Source: CAVSRC01 sp963730325 (lineage in GTDB: Bacteria > Pseudomonadota > Alphaproteobacteria > Rhizobiales > Kaistiaceae). Taken from it: DNA of 64,000 bases. Position 1 is the first letter of the stretch. Each line of letters starts with the position of its first letter. Made by a program: the position numbers and the translations under genes. Location of the stretch: assembly GCA_963730325.1 (NCBI GenBank), contig CAVSRC010000019.1:496001-560000 (forward strand). Reading direction: 5' to 3'. Shown one piece after another: positions 1 to 7,983 of this stretch. Under the pieces are notes generated by a model. It was given only the letters and a program-made list of their open reading frames with translations, ran no database searches and was not told the DNA's origin.

Positions 1-886
1 CGCCGATGAGACCGCCAAGCCCGACGATCTCGCCCTTGCGCACGTCGAAGCTGATGTCTTCGAACTGGCCTGGCAATGTCAGGCCGCGGACCGAAAGGGC
101 GACCTCGCCGACCTCGCTCGCTCTGCGGCGAAAATAGTCGTTGAGCGGTCGGCCGATCATGAGCCGGATGATTTCGGCGTCGGTGAGGCTCTCCGTCGGC
201 GCGGTCTGGATCTTCTCGCCATCACGAAAGACCGTGACCCGGCTGCTGATCGCACGCACCTCCTCGAGGCGGTGCGAGATGAAGACGATTGTCCGCCCTT
301 CGTCGCGCAGCCGGCGCACGATGTTGAACAGCGTCTCGACCTCTTTCGGCGTCAGCGACGCGGTCGGTTCGTCCATGAGGATAAGCCGCGAGTCGCTGGC
401 CAGAGCCCGCGCGATCTCAACCATCTGTTGATCGGCTATCGAAAGGCCGCGCATCGGCGCCGTGACGTCGATTGCGACATCGAGAAGCTCCATGACCCGG
501 CGCGCCTGTTGCGTGAGTTCGGCCCAACGCACGCGGCGCAGCGGACTTCCGCCCGTCCTGCCGATGACGAGGTTCTCCGCAACCGAGAGATCCGGAAAGG
601 AAATCGGCTCCTGATGGATCAGCGTGATGCCAAATCGTTGCGCATCGATGGGGTTCTGAACTTCGACCTCTCGACCCGAAATCTGCAGCGTGCCGCGCGT
701 CGGCCGGATCACGCCGGCGATGATCTTGGCGAAGGTCGATTTGCCGGCGCCGTTCTCGCCAACCAGCGCATGCACCTCGCCGGGAATCAGGTCGAGATCG
801 ACATCGCGCAGCACCTCGACACCGCCAAACGCCTTCGAGATGCCGCGCGCGACAAGGAGCGGTGCAGCGTCTGCTCCCTCGCTCAT
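1..886 (-). CDS. Sugar ABC transporter ATP-binding protein (partial)
   Basis: This is the ATPase of a ribose/xylose-type sugar importer; it powers uptake of a monosaccharide through an inner-membrane permease encoded outside the window. About 295 residues are visible before the gene runs off the left edge. The first ATPase half is complete: Walker A GENGAGKST near residue 40, signature-like LSIADQQMVEIARA and Walker B LILMDEPTASL. The second half starts with DISFDVRKGEIVGLGGLIG, which is typical of the duplicated RbsA/MglA/XylG architecture. Its ATG overlaps the stop of the amidohydrolase upstream (ATGA), so the two are translationally coupled and should be transcribed from the promoter near 1890. 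The substrate is not visible; the adjacent lactonase and SDR suggest an aldose such as fucose, rhamnose or arabinose (inference). Confidence 0.93.
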   Translation of the reverse strand, partial: MSEGADAAPLLVARGISKAFGGVEVLRDVDLDLIPGEVHALVGENGAGKSTFAKIIAGVIRPTRGTLQISGREVEVQNPIDAQRFGITLIHQEPISFPDLSVAENLVIGRTGGSPLRRVRWAELTQQARRVMELLDVAIDVTAPMRGLSIADQQMVEIARALASDSRLILMDEPTASLTPKEVETLFNIVRRLRDEGRTIVFISHRLEEVRAISSRVTVFRDGEKIQTAPTESLTDAEIIRLMIGRPLNDYFRRRASEVGEVALSVRGLTLPGQFEDISFDVRKGEIVGLGGLIG

Positions 887-1746
887 TGCGCCGCCTCCAG
901 CCGGTAGAAGCGCACGGCGTTGTCGTGCCAGAGTTTCCGCTGATCAGCGAGCGACTCCGCGGCCAGGAGGTTGTCGAGCACATCGACCCAGCGCGGATAC
1001 GAGATCGCCTGCACTGCCACCGGCCAATCGCCGCCGAAAAGAACGCGGTCGAAACCGAAGGCGTCAATTGCGACGCGGATATAGCGCTGCAGATCCGCCT
1101 CGCTCCATGCGTTGTGGTCGGCTTCGGTCGCGACGCCGGAAATCTTGCAGGTGACATGCGGCAAGCGGCCGAACTCGCGCATTTGGCTCGCCCACGGCTC
1201 CATGACCCCGTCCTTGATCGCGGGTTTGCCGATGTGATCGAGGATCATCGGCACTTCCGGAACCGCCGCCGCCAACTTCAGCGCGTTCGCCATGTGGCGA
1301 TGGTCAATGCAGATGTCGAAGGAGAGGCCGAAATCGGCGAGCGTGCGAACACCTTCGATGAAATCGGGCCGCAGACAGAAGTCGAGGTCCGGTTCGAACT
1401 GAATGATGCGCCTTATGCCGCGCAATATGCCGTGCTGGGCAAGGCCCTCCAGATCGGCAGCGACGGAGCGGCCTTTTTCGAGCGGCGCCCACGCCACCAT
1501 GCCGGCGATGCGCGGTTCGTGCTCGGCCAGGCCGGCGACCCACGCCGCCTCGTCCCGGAATTGAGCGGGCTCGACTTCGGCCTGGAGGAAGACCATCGCT
1601 TCGACATCGATCCCGGCGGTTGCGGCCGCGTAATCGTCAAGAAGATAGGGCCGATTGAGAACGGCGGAGCCGTCGAGCCACGGATAGCGCAGGCGCTTGG
1701 GATCCCAAAGGTGCAGATGCGTGTCTACGATCGGGAACTTTGGCAT
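883..1746 (-). CDS. Amidohydrolase-family sugar lactonase (L-fuconolactonase-like)
   Basis: This is a TIM-barrel amidohydrolase of the COG3618 type, a family that includes L-fucono-1,5-lactonase and L-rhamnono-lactonase, which open aldonolactones made by sugar dehydrogenases. The metal-site motif IVDTHLHLWDP lies at the very N-terminus when the start is placed at 1746, giving 287 residues, the usual family length. MILDHIGKP in the middle and DRVLFGGDWPV near the C-terminus are further family motifs. The open frame continues upstream to 1881, but those residues look like non-coding sequence. It lies first in the minus-strand operon and overlaps the ABC ATPase by 4 bp. Together with the SDR at 3885 it fits a non-phosphorylating route (aldose to lactone to aldonate). 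The exact substrate is inferred, not seen. Confidence 0.85.
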   Translation of the reverse strand: MPKFPIVDTHLHLWDPKRLRYPWLDGSAVLNRPYLLDDYAAATAGIDVEAMVFLQAEVEPAQFRDEAAWVAGLAEHEPRIAGMVAWAPLEKGRSVAADLEGLAQHGILRGIRRIIQFEPDLDFCLRPDFIEGVRTLADFGLSFDICIDHRHMANALKLAAAVPEVPMILDHIGKPAIKDGVMEPWASQMREFGRLPHVTCKISGVATEADHNAWSEADLQRYIRVAIDAFGFDRVLFGGDWPVAVQAISYPRWVDVLDNLLAAESLADQRKLWHDNAVRFYRLEAAQ

Positions 1747-1886
1747 CAGCCGCGGCCCACCCGACCGGAAACGGCCAAAGACGAATGCCTTTCGCGCATG
1801 GTTTCCCTCCCCGTTTCTTATCGGTCCGCTCGACGGCGCTGGAGCACGCATCGACCGGCCGGTTGAGCGACTGGACCACACAAGTA

Positions 1887-1900
1887 TGTAAACGTCAACA
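1887..1900. promoter_or_regulatory. LacI-type operator, site 1
   Basis: TGTAAACGTCAACA is an imperfect palindrome around a central CG, the classic LacI/PurR-family form. Read on the minus strand it is TGTTGACGTTTACA, which matches site 3 at 3441 in 13 of 14 positions. It contains a -35-like TTGACG pointing at the amidohydrolase/ABC operon. It lies between that operon and the divergent LacI gene, so it is the natural operator of both. Binding is inferred. Confidence 0.65.
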
Positions 1901-2061
1901 CCGTTTTCTAAGCGACGCGTTAACTCAGTATTCGATAGTCACGCGCCTTAGAAAACCGTGCTGGACCTTGCCGGATCTCGGCATTTCGGAATTACTGCCG
2001 TCAGCGAAAACGTAAGTTAATTGATGTTTCCCCCCGATTCCGCTATTAGCCAGAGCCAGTG

Positions 2062-2075
2062 TGTAAACGTTATGC
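2062..2075. promoter_or_regulatory. LacI-type operator half-site at the regulator start
   Basis: TGTAAACGTTATGC repeats the left half of site 1 (TGTAAACGT) but has a degenerate right half. It overlaps one of the candidate ATG codons of the LacI gene (2072), so occupancy would favour autoregulation. It is weaker than sites 1 and 3. Confidence 0.35.
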
Positions 2076-3169
2076 AGCGCGATATGCCGTCAACAATCCG
2101 ACACCGACCAACGATTCATGAAGTGGCCGCGGCGAGCGGCGTCTCCATAGGGACGGTCTCGCGCGTCGCCGTGGGCAGTCCGCACGTGGCGCCCGAGACC
2201 CGGGCGCAGGTCCTCGCCGCGATGGTCAAGCTTGGCTATCAGCCGAATGCGGCGGCCCGAGCCATGCGCACGAAGCAGACCAAGACGATCGGCTTCCTGC
2301 TTCCGGACCTGACGAACCAGGTCTTCGCGCGCGTCGCCCAGGGCGCCGAGACGATTCTGGCGCCGGAGGGCTACATGCTCTTTGCGTTTTCGTCGAACCG
2401 GTCGCCGACGCGCGAAGTCGCCTTCCTTCAGGCCGCCCGGCAGCGCCAGATGGACGGCCTCATCGTCTCCCTGGCCGACGAGACCGCGGGCGAGCCGATC
2501 AAAGAACTCAACCGCATGGGCGTGCCGATCATCGTGCTCGACCGCGACGTCCCCGTCCCGGCCGATGTCGTCTATAGCGAGCACATCCAGCCGATCGAAA
2601 CGGTCGTCAACCAGTTGCTCGAACTCGGCCATCGCCGCATCGGGCTTATCACCGCCTCGCAGAACATCCGCCCGGGACGGGACCGCGTCACCGGCTTCAA
2701 GCGGGCGCTGACGAAAGCGGGCATTCCGATCGACGAATGGTTGATTCGCGCCTGGCGGCAGAGTTCCGAGCATGGCGCCGCCGAGACCCACGATCTCCTC
2801 ACGGGCAGCGATCCGCCGACCGCGATTCTGGCCGCCGGCAGTGACATTTTCTACGGCGCTCTGCGCGCGGTACGGCTCCTCGGACTGTCGATTCCCGACG
2901 ACATCTCGTTTGTCGGCACCGATGATCCGCTTCTGGGTGAACTGGTCTATCCGCCGATCACCGTGATCAATCGCGACATGACGGAAGTGGGGTGCCAGGC
3001 CGCCAGGCTCCTTCTCGACCGGTTGAACGGACTGGATTCGCCGCCGCGCCGTATCGTCCTCGGCAGCGATGTCCTGCTCGGCCGTTCGGTGGCGCCTCCC
3101 AAGGCAGTCCCGACCGTACCTTTTGGGGCGCCCGCGCAAGGGGGCGGCCTGCCCCGACGCCGCGCCTGA
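2072..3169 (+). CDS. LacI-family transcriptional regulator
   Basis: This is a sugar-responsive repressor. The N-terminal helix-turn-helix reads TIHEVAAASGVSIGTVSRVA, followed by the hinge region (GYQPNAAARAMRTKQTKTIG) and a periplasmic-binding-protein-like effector domain from FLLPDLTNQVFA to the C-terminus. The frame is open from 2021, but 2072 or 2084 places the HTH 7 to 11 residues from the N-terminus as usual; none of the candidates has a clear Shine-Dalgarno. The gene is divergent from the lactonase/ABC operon and upstream of the SDR at 3885, and matching palindromes lie on both sides. It most likely controls both units and itself. The C-terminal tail (after LLGRSVAPPK) is Gly/Pro-rich and may be disordered. 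Confidence 0.92.
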   Translation: MQRDMPSTIRHRPTIHEVAAASGVSIGTVSRVAVGSPHVAPETRAQVLAAMVKLGYQPNAAARAMRTKQTKTIGFLLPDLTNQVFARVAQGAETILAPEGYMLFAFSSNRSPTREVAFLQAARQRQMDGLIVSLADETAGEPIKELNRMGVPIIVLDRDVPVPADVVYSEHIQPIETVVNQLLELGHRRIGLITASQNIRPGRDRVTGFKRALTKAGIPIDEWLIRAWRQSSEHGAAETHDLLTGSDPPTAILAAGSDIFYGALRAVRLLGLSIPDDISFVGTDDPLLGELVYPPITVINRDMTEVGCQAARLLLDRLNGLDSPPRRIVLGSDVLLGRSVAPPKAVPTVPFGAPAQGGGLPRRRA

Positions 3170-3884
3170 TCGCAATCCTGATCGCACCGAGAATCCGCGT
3201 TCCTCCGCACATTCGGCCGGCAGCCAGGGCCGGCATGGCGCCGGGTTTGCCTCGTCCTGCAAGAGGCGGCGGTCACCCCCTCCGGACACAGCGGGATCGT
3301 CAGATCACCATGACGGTCCCGCGCCGTGGCGGTGGCTTGCCGGCGCCGCCGATAACCCGGGCAGCAAGACTCCAAGCCATTCCCCGCTTCGCACTCAGGT
3401 CCGATTTCAACGCCGCGGATCCGTGCCGATCGAGGCGCGATGTTGACGTTCACACGATTGCGTGTTCTTGTAGCTTAACTGGCGCGCCGAAGCGTCAAAG
3501 CTGTCAGGCCGGGATTGCGGAAGCAAGAGCAAAGCTTCCGCACGATTGAAGAGAGTTTTTGGCTCTGCAAGGAGGAGTGTGGAGCGGGATGTCGCTGCCG
3601 CCGCTTGTCGTTGGGCAAGACGCGGACGCCTGGTTCTCATGATCCGAAAACGCCCGATGGGCGATTGCCGCGTCGTCGGGGCGCTGACCGGCTCAGGCAG
3701 GCGTCAGCGCGCCGGCGCTTCGATCATGAACCCGAACCGGATTGCCGGCGCCGGCTCTGCCGCTGCGCACCCGGAGCCGGCTCTTGCGCGCGGAGGACGA
3801 TGATTTTTCGAGACGTGTGCGCCGCATCGCAAAGGTGTTCAATTCTGAAAACAGCGGCGACGGCGAAATTCAGGGAGCGAAACC
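3170..3884. other. 715-bp intergenic region with one operator
   Basis: The region is GC-rich. Several short open frames exist on both strands, but none has a recognisable product, a good ribosome site or family motifs. The only clear element is the LacI-type palindrome at 3441. The region probably holds the promoter and a long leader of the SDR at 3885; a degraded gene cannot be excluded. Confidence 0.5.
3441..3454. promoter_or_regulatory. LacI-type operator, site 3
   Basis: TGTTGACGTTCACA is a near-perfect palindrome (TGT..GACGTT..ACA) and differs at one base from site 1 read on the opposite strand. It embeds TTGACG as a possible -35 on the plus strand, about 430 bp before the SDR. The same regulator would therefore also control the downstream SDR. 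Confidence 0.65.
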
Positions 3885-4712
3885 ATGGTTGAACATAAAG
3901 CGATATCGGATCGCTTCGCAGGCAAGGCGGCCATCGTCACCGGCGGATCGAACGGGATCGGCCGCGCGGTCGTGGAGGAGCTTTGCAAGGAAGGGGCGAA
4001 GGTCGCTTTTTCCGGCATATCGACTGCCGGCCGCGCGCTCGCTGCAGAGCTCGGGGCCCGCGGTCACGACGTCCTCTTTTTCCAGGGCGACATGGAGCAG
4101 GAAGCGGTCTGCCAGGATCTGGTCGACGCGACGGTCGCCCAGTTCGGCCGCGTCGACATGCTCGTCAACAACGCCTTCTCGTTCACTGCCAAGGCGCTGG
4201 ACGCCACGGCGGCCGACTGGAACCGGTCCTATTTCGTCGGCCCGGTGGGCTATGCCCGCATGATCCAGAACGTGGCGAAGCCGATGCAGGCGGTTGGCGG
4301 TGGCTCTGTCGTGAATGTCGGCAGCATTTCGGGGCACATCGCGCAGAAGTGGCGCTGGACCTACAACATGGCCAAGGGGGCGGTGCGCCAGCTGACCAAA
4401 TGCGCCGCTCTCGACCTGGCCGCCAACGGAATCCGCGTGAACAGCGTCAGCCCCGCCTGGATCTGGACGCGCGAAGTCGACAAGGCCGCGGATATGGATG
4501 GCGGTGGCCGCGAAAAGTGGGGTCCAGTGTGGGGCGACTATCACATGCTGCGCCGATTGGGCGAGGCCGTGGAATGTGCTCGCCCGATCCTTTTCCTGCT
4601 GAGCGACGATGCCTCGTTCATCACCGGAACGGACCTGCCGATTGACGGCGGCTATTTGAGCATGGGCCCCGAAGGTCTCGGACAGACGGCAGTCATTGCC
4701 GGCAGCAGCTGA
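3885..4712 (+). CDS. SDR family NAD(P)-dependent oxidoreductase (sugar dehydrogenase-like)
   Basis: This is a classical short-chain dehydrogenase of 275 residues. The cofactor motif is TGGSNGIG near residue 20, NNA near 100, and the catalytic set is S in VGSISGH with YNMAK. The C-terminal half ends in the usual TDLPIDGGY segment. CAGGGAGCGAAACC precedes the ATG and supplies a reasonable ribosome site. It lies downstream of the LacI gene with operator site 3 in between, so it probably belongs to the same sugar regulon. Together with the lactonase it could oxidise an aldose to its lactone; SDR substrate cannot be read from sequence, so this role is inference. Confidence 0.88.
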   Translation: MVEHKAISDRFAGKAAIVTGGSNGIGRAVVEELCKEGAKVAFSGISTAGRALAAELGARGHDVLFFQGDMEQEAVCQDLVDATVAQFGRVDMLVNNAFSFTAKALDATAADWNRSYFVGPVGYARMIQNVAKPMQAVGGGSVVNVGSISGHIAQKWRWTYNMAKGAVRQLTKCAALDLAANGIRVNSVSPAWIWTREVDKAADMDGGGREKWGPVWGDYHMLRRLGEAVECARPILFLLSDDASFITGTDLPIDGGYLSMGPEGLGQTAVIAGSS

Positions 4713-4847
4713 CAATCGCGAGCGATTGCTCGGCGTTCTCTGGTTCTGCGGTGGCGTGATGGGATATCGGCGCGATCCGTCGCGTCATCGGCCGCCCATA
4801 TCCATCGTGCCGGCAACCATTGAAATATGAGAACCCGCTTTGGGAGG

Positions 4848-4924
4848 TGGCGACCCCGGCAGGACTCGAACCTGCGACCAACAGCTTAGAAGGCTGCTGC
4901 TCTATCCAGCTGAGCTACGGGGCC
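4848..4924 (-). tRNA. tRNA-Arg (anticodon TCT)
   Basis: On the minus strand the acceptor GGCCCCG (5' end at 4924) pairs with CGGGGTC at 4852-4858. The D arm GCTCAGCTGGATAGAGC, the anticodon loop CTTCTAA with TCT, and the T arm GGTTCGAATCC are all present. CCA is encoded (4848-4850). It reads AGA codons. Confidence 0.97.
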
Positions 4925-4952
4925 GACCGGTGGCCGCCGTCGCGCGGGCCCG

Positions 4953-5258
4953 TCAGTGGGTCCACGGCTGCGGGCGGCCGTGCCGAAAGTTGTCGGCGTA
5001 GGAGATCGTCTTGGGCGCCGGCTCGTGGTCCGGCACCACGGAATAGGGAATGGCGTTGCGCTCGGCATAGGCGACCGCTTCCGCGCTCGTATCGAATTCC
5101 AGTCTGATCTGGCGGCGCATGTCGGCCGAGGACGTGTAGCCCATCAGCGGGTCGGCCGCCGGGCGATCCTCGGGCGCATATTCGAGCACCCACTTTACCG
5201 TCCCCGCCTTGCCCGACTGCATGGCCGTCTTAGCCGGCTTGAAGATCCGCGCGAGCAT
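4953..5258 (-). CDS. ETC complex I subunit, NDUFS4-like
   Basis: This is a small accessory subunit of NADH:ubiquinone oxidoreductase, homologous to the mitochondrial 18-kDa NDUFS4 protein and found in alphaproteobacteria outside the nuo operon. Family hallmarks are ARIFKPAKTAMQSGKAGT at the start, WVLEYAP, DPLMGYTSSADM, QIRLEFDTSAEAVAYAERN and a C-terminal SYADNF. The start at 5258 follows AAAGAGGACGACGGA and gives 101 residues, the normal length; the frame is open nine codons further upstream. It is a single gene next to tRNA-Arg. It acts at the membrane-peripheral arm of complex I. Confidence 0.9.
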   Translation of the reverse strand: MLARIFKPAKTAMQSGKAGTVKWVLEYAPEDRPAADPLMGYTSSADMRRQIRLEFDTSAEAVAYAERNAIPYSVVPDHEPAPKTISYADNFRHGRPQPWTH

Positions 5259-5519
5259 TCCGTCGTCCTCTTTCAAGCGCTCCACCCGCCACCCGAAACC
5301 GAAGGCAAAGGGTGGTCGGGACGGCAGGAGTAGCTCCCGCGACCCCCTGCCCCCGAAGCATGACGGCCTCAGGATTCGAAGCGCCTATCTAGTCCTTCAA
5401 GCCCTTGCCTGACAAGCAGTTGCGACCTCTGACACGCTTCGCCTAAGAAGTGGTCAATTGGCCGGTGCCCCCACCCGCGGCCAGACGTTTCCAGCAACGC
5501 CGCCGAACCGAAGCCTCAA

Positions 5520-6290
5520 ATGCCTGCCATGCCCAACCCTGCCACCCTTCAGAAGACGGCCTGGATCGTGTCGCTGCCACGCAGCGGCTCGATGTGGACG
5601 TTCAACCTCGCGCGGCGCCTGGCAAGCGCGGCCGGGCTTGCGGTGCGGCCGGAGACCGTTCCCCAGGAGGACGGGCAGATGCTCGGGGCGTACCTGGCCG
5701 CGAAGCAGGCTCCCGATCCCGGGACGATGCTGGTTCTCAAGACCCACATCCTGCCCGAATTCGCGGACCCTCACCTCTTCTACATCAACCCCCGGCGCGA
5801 CATTCGCGATGCGCTGATCTCGTTCATGCGGTTCATGCACTACGATTTCGACCGCGCGCTCGGATTTGCCCGCGGCGCCGTGGCCTTCGAACGGCAAATC
5901 GACGCGCACCCGAACGCGCGCAAGCTGATCTTCGATTACCGGAACATCCTCGAACGCCCCGAAGAGGTCGGTGGCCGAATCTGCGATTTCCTCGGCCTCG
6001 CCGTGCCGGCAGCGGAGATCGCCGCCGCGGTTGCATCGCTTGCCAAGGACAAGGTGGCGGCACGCATCAGGAGCGTCGAGACGAGCATCAAGCAACGCGA
6101 GCAGGCCGGGGCGCCCGTCGACGACCGCGAACTGGTTCGCGACACCGGCACGGGATGGGAGCGGGCCTTCGACGTCGAAACCGGATTTCAGTCCGGTCAC
6201 GTATCGGATTATCGTGATGGCGATTGGCGCAAGATCCTGACGCCAGAGCAACAGGCAACGCTCGACGAGATCCTCGGGCCGTCGGCCTAG
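5520..6290 (+). CDS. Sulfotransferase-like protein
   Basis: This is a 256-residue protein with a P-loop-like PAPS-binding fold. WIVSLPRSGSMWTFNL near the N-terminus resembles the 5'-phosphosulfate-binding loop, and YINPRRDIRDALISFMRF near residue 90 resembles the 3'-phosphate-binding motif (R..D...S..). The C-terminal half has FDYRNIL and a GRICDFLGL-like segment as in sulfotransferases. It would move a sulfuryl group from PAPS to an unknown hydroxyl or amino acceptor. It stands alone between two tRNA genes, with no sulfate-activation genes nearby, so the substrate is open. Confidence 0.75.
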   Translation: MPAMPNPATLQKTAWIVSLPRSGSMWTFNLARRLASAAGLAVRPETVPQEDGQMLGAYLAAKQAPDPGTMLVLKTHILPEFADPHLFYINPRRDIRDALISFMRFMHYDFDRALGFARGAVAFERQIDAHPNARKLIFDYRNILERPEEVGGRICDFLGLAVPAAEIAAAVASLAKDKVAARIRSVETSIKQREQAGAPVDDRELVRDTGTGWERAFDVETGFQSGHVSDYRDGDWRKILTPEQQATLDEILGPSA

Positions 6291-6311
6291 GCCGTGGCAC
6301 CGGGGCCGAAA

Positions 6312-6388
6312 TGGTCGGGGCGGCAGGATTCGAACCTGCGACCCTGTGCTCCCAAAGCACATGCGCTACCAGACTGCGCTACGCCCCG
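6312..6388 (-). tRNA. tRNA-Pro (anticodon TGG)
   Basis: The minus-strand acceptor CGGGGCG (5' end at 6388) pairs with CGCCCCG at 6316-6322. The D arm GCGCAGTCTGGTAGCGC, the anticodon loop TTTGGGA with TGG, and the T arm GGTTCGAATCC are present. CCA is encoded at 6312-6314. Confidence 0.97.
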
Positions 6389-6470
6389 AACGCCCGGTTG
6401 ACGGGTGGCCCGGAGTACACGTTTGCCCGCCCACCATCAAGCGGACCGGGTGCCGGACCGGTCACATGCC

Positions 6471-6528
6471 TGCCACATCCGGCGGCAAGCGTCGGCCATT
6501 GTTAAGGGTAGGCTGCGCACTATACTTC
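6471..6528 (+). promoter_or_regulatory. Promoter element, copy A of a duplicated upstream sequence
   Basis: TGCCACATCCG is followed by CGGC(A)AGCGTCG and a promoter-like TTGTTA, 16 bp, TATACT. The same block recurs at 6834. This copy lies about 75 bp before the small membrane protein at 6601. Confidence 0.5.
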
Positions 6529-6600
6529 GCCCCCCATCGTCGGCCGCCCGCCGGGCGAGGCACCCAACAGGGGCAGGCCGAAAGGACGAAAGAGCTCCCG

Positions 6601-6813
6601 ATGTCCCACGTGATCGAAGTCCTCACCGGGGCGATGTGGCCCATCCTGGCCATCCTGTCGGTCATCGCGATCGTCATTCAGCGCCGGCGCAACAAGATCG
6701 TCAGCGACTACGAGGTGCCGATCGAAGAGCAGCGGACGGAATACGTCTTCCCGCCGGACAAGGCCGGAGAGCCGGGCCTGGAGGACATGGGCGACGAAGC
6801 CCGTCCTCGCTGA
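6601..6813 (+). CDS. Small single-pass membrane protein
   Basis: This is a 70-residue protein whose ATG follows GAAAGGACGAAAGAG, a good ribosome site. Residues about 7 to 27 (VLTGAMWPILAILSVIAIVI) form one hydrophobic helix, followed by basic QRRRNK and an acidic soluble tail (EYVFPPDKAGEPGLEDMGDE). No family is recognised. It has its own promoter-like block upstream, and the same block precedes the next gene, so the two units may be co-regulated. The acidic tail on the cytoplasmic side after a positive stop suggests N-out, C-in topology (inference). Confidence 0.65.
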   Translation: MSHVIEVLTGAMWPILAILSVIAIVIQRRRNKIVSDYEVPIEEQRTEYVFPPDKAGEPGLEDMGDEARPR

Positions 6814-6833
6814 GCGAGGGGCCGCCGCACGCT

Positions 6834-6890
6834 TGCCACATCCGTCGGCGAGCGTCGCCTGTTGTGACCGGCCGCACCGGGCTATACTTC
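6834..6890 (+). promoter_or_regulatory. Promoter element, copy B of a duplicated upstream sequence
   Basis: This is the second copy of the block at 6471: TGCCACATCCG, CGGC(G)AGCGTCG, then TTGTGA, 15 bp, TATACT. It ends about 65 bp before the spermidine synthase-like gene at 6955. Confidence 0.5.
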
Positions 6891-6954
6891 CGCTACACCG
6901 CCGGTCGCCCGGCATCCTCGTCGGTCCATAGAGCGTCGAAGCGCACGGATTTTC

Positions 6955-7983
6955 ATGAGCAAGAGCGCACGACGACGCCCTCAGCCCGCAAAAAATCCCG
7001 CAAAGGCTGCGGCAGCGCGGCCGGCCCGCAAGGCCCCTCTCCTGCTCTGGTCGGCATTGGCCGCCGTCGTGGTGGCGACCATCGCCGGCACCGTCCTGCT
7101 GTGGCCGCGGCCGCCGGCCGCCGACATGGGCCCGCTGCCTGACGGCGCGCCGCGCCTGCTCGCCCAGGTCAACTCGCTCTACAACGACATCAGCGTCTTT
7201 CAGCAGGCGGACGGCCTGATGCTGATGAGCTTCGGCGCCAAGCGGCTCCACTATGTCGAATCGGTGGTCAACCCGAAGGACGAGCTCGACCTGCCGGTCG
7301 CCTATAGCCAGTCGATGACCGCCGGCCTCGCCTATGCGTCCGAGCTCACCCGCGCCGCCATCATCGGCCTCGGCGGCGGGCGCACCGCCTGGTACTACCA
7401 CAAGTCGGTTCCCGACCTCGATTTCACCGCCGCCGAGCTCGATCCGGCGGTGGTCAAGCTCACCGAGCAGTATTTCAACGTCCGTCCCGAGAAGAATTTC
7501 GCCATCGCGGTGCAGGACGGCCGCGTGTGGCTGACCAAGTCCGACAAGGATTTCGACGTCATCCTGATCGACGCCTATCGCGGTCCCTTCGTGCCTTTCC
7601 ATCTGCTCACCAGCGAGTTCTACCAGTTGGTCGCCGGGCATCTGAGGCCGGGCGGCGTCGCCGTGCAGAACGTCGAGCCGACCACCATGCTGTTCGACAG
7701 TGCGGTCGCCACCATCAAATCCGCGTTCCAGCACGTGGTCTTCCTGCGTGGCGAGGGCAATATCGTCATCCTCGCCTATAACGGCCCGGAGAAGGACGAG
7801 GCGACGCTTCAGCGCCAGGCCGCCGAGCGGACGCAGCAATTCCACCTGCGCTATCCGCTCGCCGACATCCTCGATCGCCGCTTCACGCCCGAATGGGACG
7901 AGACGACCAAGCCGCTCACCGACGACTTCGCCCCGGTGGAGTATCTGAAGGCGATCGCGCGGCACAACGAGAAGCAATCATGA
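6955..7983 (+). CDS. Membrane-anchored spermidine synthase-like protein
   Basis: This is a 342-residue protein with a basic Ala-rich head, one transmembrane helix at about residues 28 to 50, and a Rossmann methyltransferase fold of the spermine/spermidine synthase type. The nucleotide-binding strand is AAIIGLGGGRTAWYYHK, followed by FTAAELDPAVVKL, AVQDGRVWL and FDVILIDAYRG. Soluble spermidine synthases have no such anchor; related fused MFS/spermidine synthase proteins carry the membrane part in the same chain. Here the stop overlaps the start of the next gene (ATGA at 7980), which encodes that membrane part. The two probably work as one complex. Whether it transfers an aminopropyl group is not established for this branch. 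Confidence 0.8.
   Translation: MSKSARRRPQPAKNPAKAAAARPARKAPLLLWSALAAVVVATIAGTVLLWPRPPAADMGPLPDGAPRLLAQVNSLYNDISVFQQADGLMLMSFGAKRLHYVESVVNPKDELDLPVAYSQSMTAGLAYASELTRAAIIGLGGGRTAWYYHKSVPDLDFTAAELDPAVVKLTEQYFNVRPEKNFAIAVQDGRVWLTKSDKDFDVILIDAYRGPFVPFHLLTSEFYQLVAGHLRPGGVAVQNVEPTTMLFDSAVATIKSAFQHVVFLRGEGNIVILAYNGPEKDEATLQRQAAERTQQFHLRYPLADILDRRFTPEWDETTKPLTDDFAPVEYLKAIARHNEKQS

Noticed and set aside
3546..3803. Small gene upstream of the SDR
   Set aside because: Arg-rich low-information translation, no start signal, and overlaps other equally poor frames.
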